The translations under genes and the position numbers were made by a program. Below, in pieces: positions 52,876-64,000 of a stretch of 64,000 bases of DNA. Source of the DNA: Heligmosomoides polygyrus polygyrus (lineage: Eukaryota > Nematoda > Chromadorea > Rhabditida > Heligmosomidae). The notes beneath the pieces are model-generated. The model made no database searches. It saw nothing but the letters and a program-made list of their open reading frames with translations, and had not been told where the DNA came from. Numbering within the stretch: position 1 is the first letter of the stretch; each line of letters opens with the position of its first letter. The stretch is taken from positions 26,605,706 to 26,669,705 of the forward strand of contig OX377204.1 of NCBI GenBank assembly GCA_947396885.1, read 5' to 3'.

Positions 52876-54834
52876 GTTCAGGAATCGGTCATCCTCGTTA
52901 CTCATTGTAAGTCTTGGGCTCCAGCTTAAATTGAGATGAGTTTATCGTCAAGATGCGTTAATTGCACATTTGCTGCGAACTCCACAAGACTAAAACGGCA
53001 AGGGCGTAGTTTCCATGTTCGACGGCGGACAAGTGGTGCGTTTTGAATGAGGGATGCAACTAATCTTCTTCTATCTTCAAGAACTGCATTTCAATCGGGA
53101 TATGGTGGGTCAGAAAAAAGAGCCGCTAAGCGGATATTACTCCCTCTTTAGCGCACGGAACATGCATGTTCTATCTAGGCTTAGAACTCTTTATTGTTTC
53201 TAAATCACTAAAAGGTGAGAAACATTTGCTTCTTCCGCAAATAACGTTTTTTGCCAAAAATGTAATTTCAATATGTTCTCTTGTCAATATGATTTTTAAG
53301 GTTTGAATTCTTTATGTGTGCTAAGTGGTTAGAATCTGATAGGCGATTGCTTCTTGAACCCCTTTTGGCAGGAGACGTATTAAGCAGAAAAAAATGTGAT
53401 TAGAGTGCTCAATAATAAATGCCTTTTGCAGTTGATCTTCCACCAAGGGCACGTTGACATATTTATTAGACATAACGTTTCAGAAAAGTGAAAGCTTAGG
53501 TTCGACCAAGACTCTGCATCTGCCAGATAGACATCTGCCAGATGCCGGCATCTATGGCAGATGTCTATTCTTTGGATCACAGCATATAATCAACCAAGCA
53601 GAAGAAAGGCTGTGTAGCGCTACAACTAGCACCCAACTGGGGCTCAACAAGGTTCATTCTGACCTCTGACACTATGTATGTATATAGTGATTATATTATT
53701 ACAAACAATATAATCAAATGGATAGTTGTCCGTTTAAAGTTTGTAGTCTCCCACATGGTAGCACATACATTTCGTTAACCAAAACTGTCAATATTTTACG
53801 CAGTAACTCTTTGAATAGTTCGTAATCGTAAAAGTTATACGGATTCTGTAGACAGATTATGCAGCTTTCTGACTGATTTGATCAATGGTTTATATAGACC
53901 TATTCTGCTAAAATAGTGCATAAGCCCACAGAATAGAAGTCATTTGAGGAGTTGAAGAAAAACTATTCTGAGATGGATTATAGAGCCTCTCTTTCAGGAA
54001 ATTTAAGCAGTGAAATGAAAAAACTTTATTATAGTGATAAAATAAATTTTCATAGTGATGAAATATATAGAGGAGGTGAAGCTCGGCGCCTAATTGAAGG
54101 TTACCTGCTACGAACCCATAAAACCGAGGTCCAAGCAAACACCTGGTGACGACCATGGGATTTGTTGATCTCCTCTAATGACGAAGACTGGGAAAGCAAT
54201 TGAAGAAGTGACAGTGTAATGATAAAAGCGTGTAGTAAGAAAAATATCGCCTAAAGAATGGTGAAGTGAATTCTGTCTGATCTGAAAGGACAGATTCGAA
54301 ACCTCATGAGAGTGACCGTGTGGTAAGGTTCCCATAAGCAAGAACCGCATATTACAGAACCCAGTTAGTACAGCACTACAGTAGAATCGGTGGAGGACAC
54401 GATGGACGAAAAATCGTTATATCGTCTTTAGAGATTGAAGGCTGGTCATTATAGGATAATAGACCGTTACTACAGATCCGTAATGCTAAGGGTTAAAATC
54501 TAGATCTATTCGCTTAAGTCTTTCTTTTAAGCCCGAGAGTCTGGTCCCTGTATAACGTTGCACGGGGTTTCTTAAAGCCAAATACAGTGAGTTTGGGAAC
54601 CCGATGAGTTAGCAATCCGATCTTTCTATAAATCCTTATTTGCTCATCTATCGCCCTTCTACGGAAGAATGGCGTTTTTCCGTGTTCCAGATTTAACGGG
54701 TGGCAAAAGGTGAGGTTTGTGTGGGACATGCTGTTCTTCTATCTTTAATAACAAAAAGTGCACTTTAATCAGGAAGCAGAAGAGAAAAAGCCACCTAGCG
54801 GATAATATCATATATAATATAATATTAGGTTGAT
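52876..54834. other. unassigned sequence
   Basis: No gene supported apart from the perfect hairpin at 53527-53568, listed separately. Confidence 0.4.
53527..53568. other. near-perfect 42-nt loopless hairpin
   Basis: ATAGACATCTGCCA then GATGCC is followed directly by its reverse complement GGCATC, TA, TGGCAGATGTCTAT, with only a 2-nt bulge. The preceding bases also contain a direct partial copy (GCATCTGCCAGATAG). Confidence 0.85.
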
Positions 54835-55330
54835 CGAAAAGTCTTGCAACACTAGCACAACAGTGTTCAAATTTGTCCCTATTTCCTAAAACAAAAACCC
54901 AGTCTGCGATATATTCCCCATCCTTCAGGCAGCCTTTCAATTCCTTTCCGCCAGAATTCCGAGAGCTGCGAGGAAAAGAATTCAGAAACCTCCATTTCCA
55001 GTTGACGTCTCTATCTCGAGTTGATTCAGAGCTCTGAGCAGGTGGTGGTCAGAAGGAGCGAGGTCTGCAGAGTACGGCGGGTGGGGCAGAACTTCCCAGC
55101 CTAATTCCTGGATTTTCTAGCGACTCACTTTTGCGATATGAGGATGCGCGTTGTCGTGTGGTGGGTAGACATTTTTCCCGTTCTGGACGTTTTTGGCGCA
55201 TGGCGTCGGCCAAGCTCTGGAGCTGGGTAGCGTAGATAGATGCTGTGACTGTGACCTCACTATCCAGCAACTTCGGTAAAGCATGCCTTCTGAGACCAGC
55301 AGAGGGGCGTCCAGAACGAGAAAGAAAGAA
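54835..55330 (-). pseudogene. mariner transposase C-terminal half, third lineage
   Basis: The terminal sequence TTAGGTTGATCGAAAAG starts at 54835 after TA. The minus strand shows HDNAHPH (second catalytic Asp retained) near 55130, then GWEVLP, HPP, and SADLAPSDHHLL (third-Asp region) near 55040, in shifted frames. Sequence N-terminal of about 55330 is missing and is replaced by the RT-like fragment that follows. Confidence 0.7.
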
Positions 55331-55339
55331 AGAATTCCA

Positions 55340-55800
55340 TCCTTTAGATATATGGATAATATATTGATTATTCATAGTTTTATGGATAATGACGTAGAGG
55401 AAATTATTGCCTCAGTATATCAAGATTGCTTAGAAGTTAGTCATTCTAATGGCAATAATAATGAATGTGATTTTTTGGATCTCATCATAACAATAAAAGA
55501 AATAAGATATTTACAAAACAATATAACAAACTTAGACTTCTACATTATAATTCATATACTAGTGAATGCTTAAAAAGATCTGAAACATATACAGAGACTT
55601 TGCGAATATACAGAAACTGTAGCCGTAAAGAAGATTTTATAGATACACTCATGTTACTTACACAGTCTCTCATAGAAATAGGTTACCATAATACCATTAT
55701 CTTAAAATCTGTACTAAAATGCATACAAAAAATAAGTGCATTTGTTATAGATATGGGTTTTTCAACACGTATAGAGATAGAGAAACTAGAGCCTTTATAG
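55340..55800 (+). pseudogene. reverse-transcriptase-like fragment
   Basis: The plus frame reads FRYMDNILIIHSF, which fits the RT catalytic box RYxDDxxxxH with the second Asp changed to Asn. Next come EEIIASVYQDCLEVSHSN and ECDFLDLIITIKE, matching the L-E-(x)n-FLDL part of Penelope-like RT domains. After a frame change it continues as RIYRNCSRKEDFIDTLMLL, TQSLIE, and ISAFVIDMGFSTRIEIEKL. AT-rich, unlike the GIY-YIG copies. The clade is uncertain. Confidence 0.45.
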
Positions 55801-55929
55801 AAACTCTACTTTAAAATTCTTAAATGTTTCTTTTCGTGTAGTAGGTAGTTTCCTCATATGACCACCTCTATCCCACTGTCATTACTCTTGATCTGTTTGA
55901 CCCTTTTCCCGCCGCAACCCGATCTAAGG

Positions 55930-55930
<1 letters not shown>

Positions 55931-56005
<75 letters not shown>
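55931..56005. repeat. (TA)n microsatellite
   Basis: About 37 uninterrupted TA units. Confidence 0.98.
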
Positions 56006-56007
<2 letters not shown>

Positions 56008-57302
56008 GGGTATATAAACCCCTTGATAGAGTTCGGCCGTACCACTACTCCCTGCCCTACTGATGTTCTCCGGGAATATGTCGTTGGTTCTTATCTTATG
56101 GTTAGTTTTCTTCCACTCTGTTATATCCTGTACATGGCTTAGATGTAAAACAGAATATAATAGTGCATTTAGGTATTGCCCGTAAATACATCTCCTTTTA
56201 GTTCATTGAAATATATCTACTTGAAAGGAGAGAGAAAGTGTGTTCACAGAACAAGACCTTGAAAGAATAAATTGGCAAGTGCAACGACTGAAAGTCGTGC
56301 GATCCTATCACCTCAATGATTTTGCATAACAATAGGTCATTCCTATCCGTGATTTGGGCTTCTCACATGGTCAGTTTGCGGGAGTGGCGACGTACATCCA
56401 TGCTTCTAAAGCCAATGTGCATATACTGGCTCGCTTCAACAAGAACGTTTCTTGGTCATGCTTTCCAGTTCCAAAAAGAGTTGTTCTTCTCAAATTTGCT
56501 TTGGCGCTAATCAGAAGTCAAACGTGTTTAGTGCCATAAACCACTGAATGATCACAGTGGCCCTCCATTTTTGAAAAAGTGGGCGTGGCCTTCTGTTTCT
56601 CGACTAGTAACGTTTGGTACATAGCATAAGAATAAATTTAACAAATCCACTTCCAGAAATGAAGCATGACATTTTATTACAAAAAAGCAAAGAACGGAGG
56701 CCTAGTGTGGGAGGGGCCTCCGCAGTAGCAAATGTCCAGATCGGATTGGAGTTCGTCCCTTCCTAATTCCCCTCTGATACATGGTAAGTAAAAAGTTGTG
56801 CCGCTGTAAGAGGATCGTCAATGTGAACCACTATCTTTGATGATAATCCCGGTAGAAATGCAAACAGGCACTCAGCGAAAATTGCCTGCATTGTCGGTTA
56901 CCTTGCTCCTGGCGGAACTGCTTTGGGATCGATTTTCTGCAGCATTGTTCTAGTGACCTGGAATACTCAACTCTTAGCATACTTAGCATACAAATATTAG
57001 AATTTGAATTGAATATTAAACTCTAGAAAGGCAGGAAGTAGTAGTGCAGGTAACTTTGACAGACATGAACGACCGACAGCTAGCCTTGACGTAGTTAAAC
57101 TTTTTAGGGTGCGTCCAATTGTTAGAATCCAAACACCATAACTGAGCCTACTCCAATGAAGGACCAAATGAAATCGAACAGGAGAAACGCGAGTGCGCGC
57201 TGGGTATGGGTATAGGCTGGCCATTGCAATGTACTCCAGATGCAGGGCATGGGAGATACGGAGATATGCGTCCATACCAAAGATAGGAATAGTTCGTTAG
57301 AA
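56006..57302. other. unassigned sequence
   Basis: Nothing supported. Confidence 0.4.
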
Positions 57303-58270
57303 TTAGTTTGTTGCATATGAAATGGCAGAAAACTTTGAAAGATTATAACTTTCTTCAGAAGCAATTTTAATCAAATCGCAATAAGCACCGTTACAATAAA
57401 TTCACTGTCGGCAACGCGAAAGCTTAGGCGCGAAAGCTTAGCTTATGCATTTCATACTTATAAAAATCAGAACAACGAGAATTAATAAAACATGAGAATT
57501 CATTTTCGACATCTTCATGGTTGCTGGATTTTCATCCTTTGCATGACGGTCTAAATGCTTGAAAAAAGATGGTCGGTAGGGGACAGATATATGTAGTGAA
57601 TGTGACAGAACTTCGTATCCCAATTCATCCAGTTTCTGGACAACAATTTTTGCAGCGTGAGGATGCGCGTTATCATGCGGTAGGATTGTGCTTCATCCAT
57701 CGAGCAAATGCCATCTGTTTTTCAATCAACTTCCGGTGCATCACTAAAATCTCGGGACAGTACTTCTCCGGCTTGATAGTCTCCCCAGTCTTCAAGAGCT
57801 TGCAATGGACAACTAGCCATTGTCCAGCATACGGTCACCATGGTCTGCTTCGGATGGACTTGTTGTCGCTATCCCCTTAAGAATATCATTTTTGTCCAGC
57901 CATTGTGCAGAGCGACAACGATTCTGAATGGGATCCACTTTTTCGCCGCATGTTACGATCCTGTCCAAAAAAGTCTCCCTTAGATTGCGCAGCCTTAAAG
58001 AAACACAGGTGTCGTGGCGCTTCATCATCTCTCCGGCGGTCAGTTCGTGCGGGATCCATTTACCCAGTTTCCATACTTTTCCGACCGCATTAAAGTGGCG
58101 ACTAATAGCGACATAACTCGACAAGAGGCACTTATGTCACAAAGGCCATAAGTGTGAAGAAGGCGGAGAATCTGCGCTTTCAGAAACTGCATGCATTTCC
58201 TGAAAAAGGAACATTCGTAGCCATGAAAAATCGACCACAAAAATCGGCCATTTCATATGCAGCAACCTAA
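57303..58270 (-). pseudogene. near full-length decayed mariner element, fourth lineage
   Basis: Ends TTAGTTTGTTGCATATGAAA (57303) and, in reverse complement, TTAGGTTGCTGCATATGAAA (ending 58270), with TA on the right. The minus strand reads GKVWKLGKWIPHELT (DNA-binding to catalytic linker), FLDRIVTCGEK (TCDEKW with the first catalytic Asp changed to Gly), RRSAQWLDKND in a shifted frame, then LLSRNWMN and FFKHLDRH toward the third-Asp region. Multiple frameshifts. The termini are distinct from the other copies. Confidence 0.85.
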
Positions 58271-60543
58271 TATTGAGAACTCGACAACCCTTGCGTGCAC
58301 TATAGGAAATGCCCTCTACGATGTTAGCGCGTGAATGCGATCTGAGGGTCAGTTGCGGATAGATAGAATCGAAGAAACGTAGCTCATGGAAGAAGAGAAG
58401 TGCCAGCTAAGATCGACATGTGGGTTACGACACCCGAATCGGCGCAACCTCCTTAATCAACGCAATCAGTCCAAGCAATCAACCACTGCAACGTGGAAGT
58501 GGTCCTTGACCTGCCTTTCTGAAACTCATGCTTGTTTGCTGAGTCATGATCTTCAACGTGTTGCATGTTGTATGGTTGTTGCATAATCTTATTCGAGAGG
58601 ATTGCTCCAAATAATCTAGCAAGACTCGTGATAATACTACTAGGGAGGTAGTTCGTTAAGGTAATGGAAGCCTTCTTGAAAGGTTGGACTAATAAAACAG
58701 ATTTTCTTGTTGCAATTCAGACCTTGAAAAGCATGGTTTATGTAAATACTACAAGTGTCAAGAGCTTTAACGAAGAGTTGAGCATTATCAAGTGTTACTG
58801 AATAGGACGTAGGCCATGCAGTAAGCAACTTGCAGATGTCTTCAACTCAAAGCCACGCCGACGAGTGATAGAGTGGTAGAGTTAGATGGAGTGATATGCA
58901 AATCTGCCAGCAAGACGATTATTTGAAGGGGAGGAATAGTTCAAAAATTACTGCTCAAAAGCTCCTGCAAACAATTCTTCTTTATCCACATTAGCTTTAG
59001 CAGTAACGCTTTTGATGAATTTCGCAACGTCAGTATTATGACGTCTTCGATTATAGCTCAGCATATCTTAAAAATATGACTTGCATGTCATCAGTTTAGT
59101 GGAGAGCAGATGAAGGAAGGTTCGGGACCGCACTGAGCTAGTCACGTCATGAAGACAGTGACGAGGCTACATGACTCAGGAATCAATTCTAAAAATAGAA
59201 GTATGTAGCTGTCATTTACTTTGATCAGAACGCAGTGTAGTTCTGTAGTTTTTTGTTTATTCGTCGCCCCACGTTTTTTTTTGTAGCGCGGATATTACAC
59301 TGGCGGAAAAGTACAAAGTGGAACCTGAATTTAAATGACACAACACACCATTATATCGAACAAAAATTAACTACGTCAATCCTCCAGAAAACGACGGAGT
59401 GGCGTTCTACCCCCCGGCCCTTTAAACAGAGGTGTGGCAAATGTGTGCGTCTTCCCTATCTCGTAGAGCAGCCGCTGGACTCTCGAGCAAACCCAGGCGG
59501 TTGGGGGGTGGGCAAGCCAGGAGACGAGGATGTAGAACGCCCGACCCGCTAGAAAACAAACGTTTCTTAAAGATGTGCACAGATTAACTTACCATTAGAA
59601 CCTTCATTTTCAACAAGTAACAGGTTCAACTCCTATAAAATATAATTGTCTGACGGCAGTTCTTTCTGAAACATATAGCCGTAGATTATCTCTTCTAGTT
59701 CTTATTATTTGACGGCAGGGAGAACTGAATGGATTTATATAGATTCACCAGTAAGAATTTGAAAACCGTTTTAAGCACGAAAGATTCGCATCTGCAACCT
59801 ATTCAACCTATTTTAATTTAACGAAAAATTATTTTTGGAAAAAACGAGTTGTAATTCCTTGTCAGCCAAAGCATTTTATCATTATTATACGTGTGAAATT
59901 GATTAGAGCTTCTTAGACGTCGTTTCTGATATGGTTGAGGGCCGTAGTTCCAAACCCAACTGCAGGCCACAAGTACGCTTTGTCGGAACGCAGTGATACA
60001 ACAGGATATATTGTTACTCCTCAAAACATTCAGAGAATTTCTAATATGAAAATCTGTTATTTTTACAACAGATTCGTACATATGCATTTCTGTTCGTAAA
60101 AGACTACATTCCTAGAAATAATAAATCCCTCTTTAGCGAACGTAATCAGAAATTCATAAGTTAGACGTGTTGTTTTCTTGTGTGCAAAGGCAATGCCTTC
60201 CTTCCTTATTCCAATGATTTGAAGCAGGAATTGTCAGCCACGTTGAAAGTTCCTGCTCACCGACCCGTTTACTTTTGTAGTCATTTGCACTTGAAAAGGC
60301 TTTGTAAACTTGTAATTTGTAACTTTGTGACACCTTGTAATTGCATATGAGAGCGCACCAACATAATAAGAAAATGTGAAGGGTGAGGCACTCCGTCTTG
60401 AATAAGACCTGTACAAGCACTGAACACAGAGGACAGCACTCCCTCAACAGGTACGTTCTTTTAGGAAGCCACATATTCACTTTATCGCAGCAGCACGTTG
60501 AAGTTTTTATCACGTTCATATCTCTATATTCTGCGGAAATATA
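58271..60543. other. unassigned sequence
   Basis: No gene supported. A short GC-rich island lies at 59395-59550 inside AT-rich DNA, without recognisable coding. Confidence 0.4.
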
Positions 60544-60572
60544 TTAGGTTGTCGGATTATAAATGTCGCCTG
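60544..60572. mobile_element. solo mariner-like terminus
   Basis: TA then TTAGGTTGTCGGATTATAAA; no transposase follows on either side. Confidence 0.4.
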
Positions 60573-61059
60573 AGCATAACACATAGAATGCAGTCCATTT
60601 TTTCAGGCTTGTGGTTTAGACGAAACGAATCATAATAAATCACACAGAGCACATAAAAGCTGACAGTCTGTCATTAAAGCCGTCTTATATCCTGTCTCGC
60701 ACTATTTCTTTCTTCTAATCAAGGTGCTCGGTAGAGCGACTAACCTATACAGTTCCGTGGGTCTGCCGAGAACGGAATGAAGGCGTAGGGATCCATTCCT
60801 GTCATCTTGTCTGTGTCGAAGTGCTCCGCATAAAATTCTTCTGGTCGCTCCCAATAGCGAGCATCGCGAGTACGACGACTACGGTGAGGCCTTCGGGAAG
60901 TGTTGTGTCACCTAAATACTAGTATCTAAGCAGCTGCAATGTTATGGTCTAAATGTCAGTCGAACTTCTTAGACAATAACTATTTTGCATTGTGCGCCTA
61001 ATGTCCTGTAGCACTGTTCATACTGTTCATTGTTCGTACGGCATGATCGGAGATTATTG

Positions 61060-61350
61060 CCCGAAGTTAGCAATCTATCAGATTGAATGTCAGACATGTG
61101 ACTCCACTCATACATACAGAGGGAAGACTACCCGCTCGAGTAAAAAAAACTCCCGGCTAGTAAACAATGTGGTAACATCAGAACACTTCTCGGAAAGCAC
61201 AAAGCTGAGGAGTGTGACCGTAATGACTTTGAGGCTAAATGCAAGATGTTAGCGGTAGAAACAGAAATATCAGACAGGAAACCATTGGAGGCAATCCGTA
61301 GTTTTGCAAGAAACCCTGGCATGAACGCCCGTCAATCACGAACGACTTTC
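61060..61350 (+). pseudogene. GIY-YIG endonuclease relic of a Penelope-like element
   Basis: The plus strand reads AIYQIECQTCDSTHTYRGK, the GIY-like half with the Penelope-type CxxC but a damaged YIG (YRG). After a frame change come CKMLAVETEISDRKPLEAI and NPGMNARQS, which align with the CTVLLHESDIGTRKTLEAFW and NPAMNNRNE segments of the copy at 17371. Decayed, RT absent. Hammerhead-like H3 lies 140 bp downstream in the same orientation. Confidence 0.7.
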
Positions 61351-61488
61351 TAGAGCTGTAGAATTGAGACGGCGCATGTGCAAGTCGTTTTCCCGACATT
61401 ACCCTCTTTGAGTGGGTTTTCAAGGGTGATTTCTCTAAGGAAGGGTGGGGATGGCGTTCCCGCTTATTTAATACTTACACAACGTTCA

Positions 61489-61526
61489 GGCCTCTGAGGA
61501 AGACCGGAGTGTCGAAACTTTAGGCC
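61489..61526 (+). ncRNA. hammerhead-ribozyme-like motif H3
   Basis: Stem I GGCCT (61489-61493) with AGGCC (61522-61526), intact core CTGAGGA (61494-61500), stem II GAC with GTC around CGGAGT, GAAAC, then TTT as the NUH site. This is the best-preserved core of the set. Activity is not shown. Confidence 0.5.
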
Positions 61527-61742
61527 AGGCCAATGAAGATCCACCACAACAATCTCGAAAAACACACAGCAATAATAGTAACTAACACGCTGATTTACTT
61601 ATTAGCTTTTTGAAATTTTCCAGCAAAGCTGCTAAACGTGGATTTCCCTTCATCGGGTTAGAAACAAGATGCAGGGTGTGGCAGTGACGATCCAGCATAT
61701 TTCATTTACTCGATGATAGTGCATAGATCTTCTGCAGTAAAC

Positions 61743-61835
61743 ACAATACATACATACATTCATACACATGCATATATACATGCATGCATACATACATACA
61801 TACATACATACATACATACATACACACATACATGC
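61743..61835. repeat. (CATA)n microsatellite
   Basis: CATACATACATACATACATA runs with ATGCA interruptions. Confidence 0.95.
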
Positions 61836-63138
61836 ATACATTCATTCTACAAATTATTTAGACGTGAGCCCACAATTGCACATTGTATATAGTATAAATT
61901 ACGCGTATACACTACGTATACAATGACGAGCTTGGAGAAATCAAAAAGATAATATTACCTTCTGCTGAAATCGTATTTTTTCACCATTCCATACGGTTTT
62001 GCCATTGCATAGTGGTGACATTTACGTTGAACGTGACAGTGGGATTCTGCCGTCACTTCAGCTAGCTCTTTATGGCACTAGTACAGACCTTGAAAACATG
62101 TGCAGGAATTGTTTACGCAGTCTATTTATGCTTAAATAAAAGGTGCAATAAAGTATTGATAGTCTTCCTTAATAGCTGTCTATTTGTTTCGTAGGAATGG
62201 TGCAAGTTACGAGAATGCTGGAAGCAATTGCCTTTGCTTCTAGGTCTGTTAGTAGAAATTGAAAGGCGCTTGGTCGGGACACGTTACAATGAATACGGGC
62301 ACACCCAATGATATGCATAGAAGCATTTGGGGAGCGACGGCTAGTAGTTGGTGCTGTTTACATCTCAAGGACATTGTGAATGAAGAATTTTCGAAAATTT
62401 CCAGTGGCTGCTGGCACGCTTTGCGACAAAAAGCTAATCTGAGCTTCTCTTCCTCGAAAAAGTCATGCAATATAAAAAAGTTCAAACACAAAATTGCTTT
62501 TGTGTTAGCATTCACGCTCACATATTTTGCTAGTGCCTCTGATTTGGCAGAACGGTCAAATAGGTTTATCTGTCACCTACACGGTCTTGTGAAGAGGTAA
62601 ACAGTTTACGCCAACATTGAACAAATAGCGTTTATTATATTTTTAACAACAAAGTGTGCACACACGAGCGGTGCTTTTCAGAAAAGCTGTTTATATCGTG
62701 TCTACACTATGAACGAAATATTCTATAAACTTCGTTGAAAATGAACACTAATTGCGGTGAAAACCTTATTGTAAAGATGTCGCTCAAATACGTAGCCTTG
62801 TCATTAAACTTTTATTATTTCATCGTTTCGCACTATAAGGGACTGCAAGGAGTACTTCCCATGTTAACGTTTGTAACAAATTCAATGACCATTTCCTTCC
62901 AACCTCCTCACGCGTCCCCCCCCCCCGAAGACTTGCTGTTTGCGCGTTCAAGAAATGATGATAAAACTGAGCCGTTCTATTCCATATATGATGGGATATT
63001 TTCAAGCCATCACTGAAAGTTTTTAAAATTCTTTTATTGGTTTCAAGTTATAGATCCATCTTAAGCAACAAATATTTCTTCGTACCTAATGCATGCATCC
63101 AGACGATCTACTAAAGCATACACGATAAGAACACTCAC
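61836..63138. other. unassigned sequence
   Basis: A 113-codon plus frame at 62259-62600 has one hydrophobic stretch (KIAFVLAFTLTYFASA) but no recognisable family. Nothing else supported. Confidence 0.35.
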
Positions 63139-63201
63139 TCAGGGAAGGCGTAATAGAGTTCCTTGTCTTCGACGGAAAGTCGCCTCCCAGAGTCATTTGT
63201 G
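63139..63201 (-). CDS. candidate 63-nt internal exon
   Basis: On the minus strand, TGTGTAG precedes and GTGAGTG follows a 63-nt stretch whose second frame is open (NDSGRRLSVEDKELYYAFP). Length is a multiple of three. No neighbouring exon could be confirmed and the acceptor is weak, so this may be chance. Confidence 0.2.
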
Positions 63202-64000
63202 CTACACAGGCTCCTAGTGTAATTATGGATTGATGTGCCACTACAAAAAATTCCATGTGTTGATATCTTCTGCAATTGAGTGTGGCTTACTGCCTAGTGT
63301 ATTCACCACTTTTTCACTAGAGCAGTAATCAGCATGGAGGCACGCATAACTTTTTTTGGGTTCTTGGAAGATTTAGATAACCAAAGCAATACAAATTTAA
63401 TGCTGGTTTTTTCCATCCTTTTGTTAGTCGTGAGTAGTAAAAACCGGTAGTAGTTGGATGGCAGATTACAGTATCCTGAGGATTGAGCGCCCTTGTCAAC
63501 AAATGGATTTCACTCCTCTTAGCAAAGGACAATCCGATTCACTACAGATTCTGTAGAAAATTATGTCTTCTGAGATATCTACACCAGAGAAGCAGAAGCA
63601 GAAATCCTTCTAAGCTTTTATCACAAGCAATAAGGCAAAACACTTACGTGAATTAGTTTCAGAGAGCAGCAGCAGCACGCATAGTATCGCCGATAAACAT
63701 TCAACCAACAAGCGTTTGTGACACAAAAACGACTTTTTGAGCTGCATCATCATACCGTTTTTCAATTTTTGCTCATAAATTTCTTTCTAAAACTTCTTGC
63801 ATCACCCTATCTTGGGGTGCAGCGGCCGCCCAAAGGTAGGCGGCAGGCCTGAAAGCCGGTGCCGAAATTAAGTAGGCCTTCCATTGCCCTATCCTGAAAT
63901 ACTACCATCGCGAGTCTTGATTAATTATGCCCCGTTATAAGCGTAGTTGTGCTAAACGTGAGCTTGCCCTACCCCGACGATCAGTTTGATACAAAATTTG
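63202..64000. other. unassigned sequence
   Basis: A GC-rich patch at about 63818-63880 (GCAGCGGCCGCCCAAAGG and GGCGGCAGGCCTGAAAGCCG) can form short stems but matches no RNA I know. The rest is featureless. Confidence 0.35.

Noticed and set aside
61650..61841. 63-codon minus-strand frame
   Set aside because: It is a translated CATA microsatellite (repeating MYVC-type residues).
63815..63900. GC-rich patch considered as 5S rRNA or tRNA
   Set aside because: Lacks 5S internal control sequences and has no A/B box pair.
1..64000. CRISPR arrays, bacterial operons, prophage
   Set aside because: No regularly spaced identical repeats with spacers; gene content and repeats are eukaryotic.
1..64000. 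SL1 spliced-leader gene copies
   Set aside because: The SL1 sequence GGTTTAATTACCCAAGTTTG was looked for by eye and not found on the plus strand.

Overview
The window looks like intergenic DNA of a nematode, most likely a clade V (strongylid or hookworm-like) species, and I found no convincing intact host gene in it. The evidence for a nematode is indirect. There are RTE-type endonuclease/reverse-transcriptase retrotransposons, many decayed mariner transposases, GIY-YIG (Penelope-like) retroelement pieces, a phlebovirus-type env-like glycoprotein relic of the kind carried by nematode LTR elements, tRNA-derived SINEs, and (TA)n and (CATA)n microsatellites. Species is not determinable from the sequence alone. 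Two 200-N assembly gaps lie at 1992-2191 and 32635-32834.

Layout. 0-7 kb: Penelope-like (PLE) fragments around a 630-bp inverted repeat, a gap, the right part of a TA-flanked inverted-repeat element (A, ending at 4285) that sits inside a decayed minus-strand RTE element (4288-6667), and a tRNA-like sequence directly upstream of that RTE reading frame. 8.1-16.2 kb: an 8.1-kb TA-flanked element (C) with ~280-bp terminal inverted repeats that has swallowed a nearly complete plus-strand RTE copy (8487-11870, flanked by a perfect 12-bp target duplication) and several SINEs. 16.5-23 kb: an env-like glycoprotein relic broken up by an inverted PLE pair, a 1.19-kb foldback element (E), a truncated CR1/Jockey-like retrotransposon and a head-to-head SINE pair. 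24.2-27.7 kb: element B, a relative of A with ~690-bp terminal repeats. 29.7-35 kb: a mariner fragment, SINEs, and element D, a near-perfect 1.33-kb-armed palindrome wrongly expanded by a scaffold gap. 35-64 kb: SINE copies, at least four further mariner remnants, PLE 3-prime ends, an RT fragment, a frameshifted secreted-protein-like relic (47.2-47.9 kb), and long unassigned AT-rich stretches.

The most interesting signal is a family of long-inverted-repeat elements (A, B, C, D plus a solo terminus inside D). They share a terminal sequence of the form TA-CARTACCG, six variable bases, then CTTTTGG, and they code for no transposase that I can see. Second is a hammerhead-ribozyme-like motif lying 3-prime of three Penelope-like pieces and in a fourth, isolated 3-prime end; its outer stem changes in a compensatory way between copies. 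All coding sequences described are decayed mobile-element genes or unrecognised ORFs. Nesting gives relative ages: env relic before element E; minus-strand RTE before element A; element C before the plus-strand RTE.
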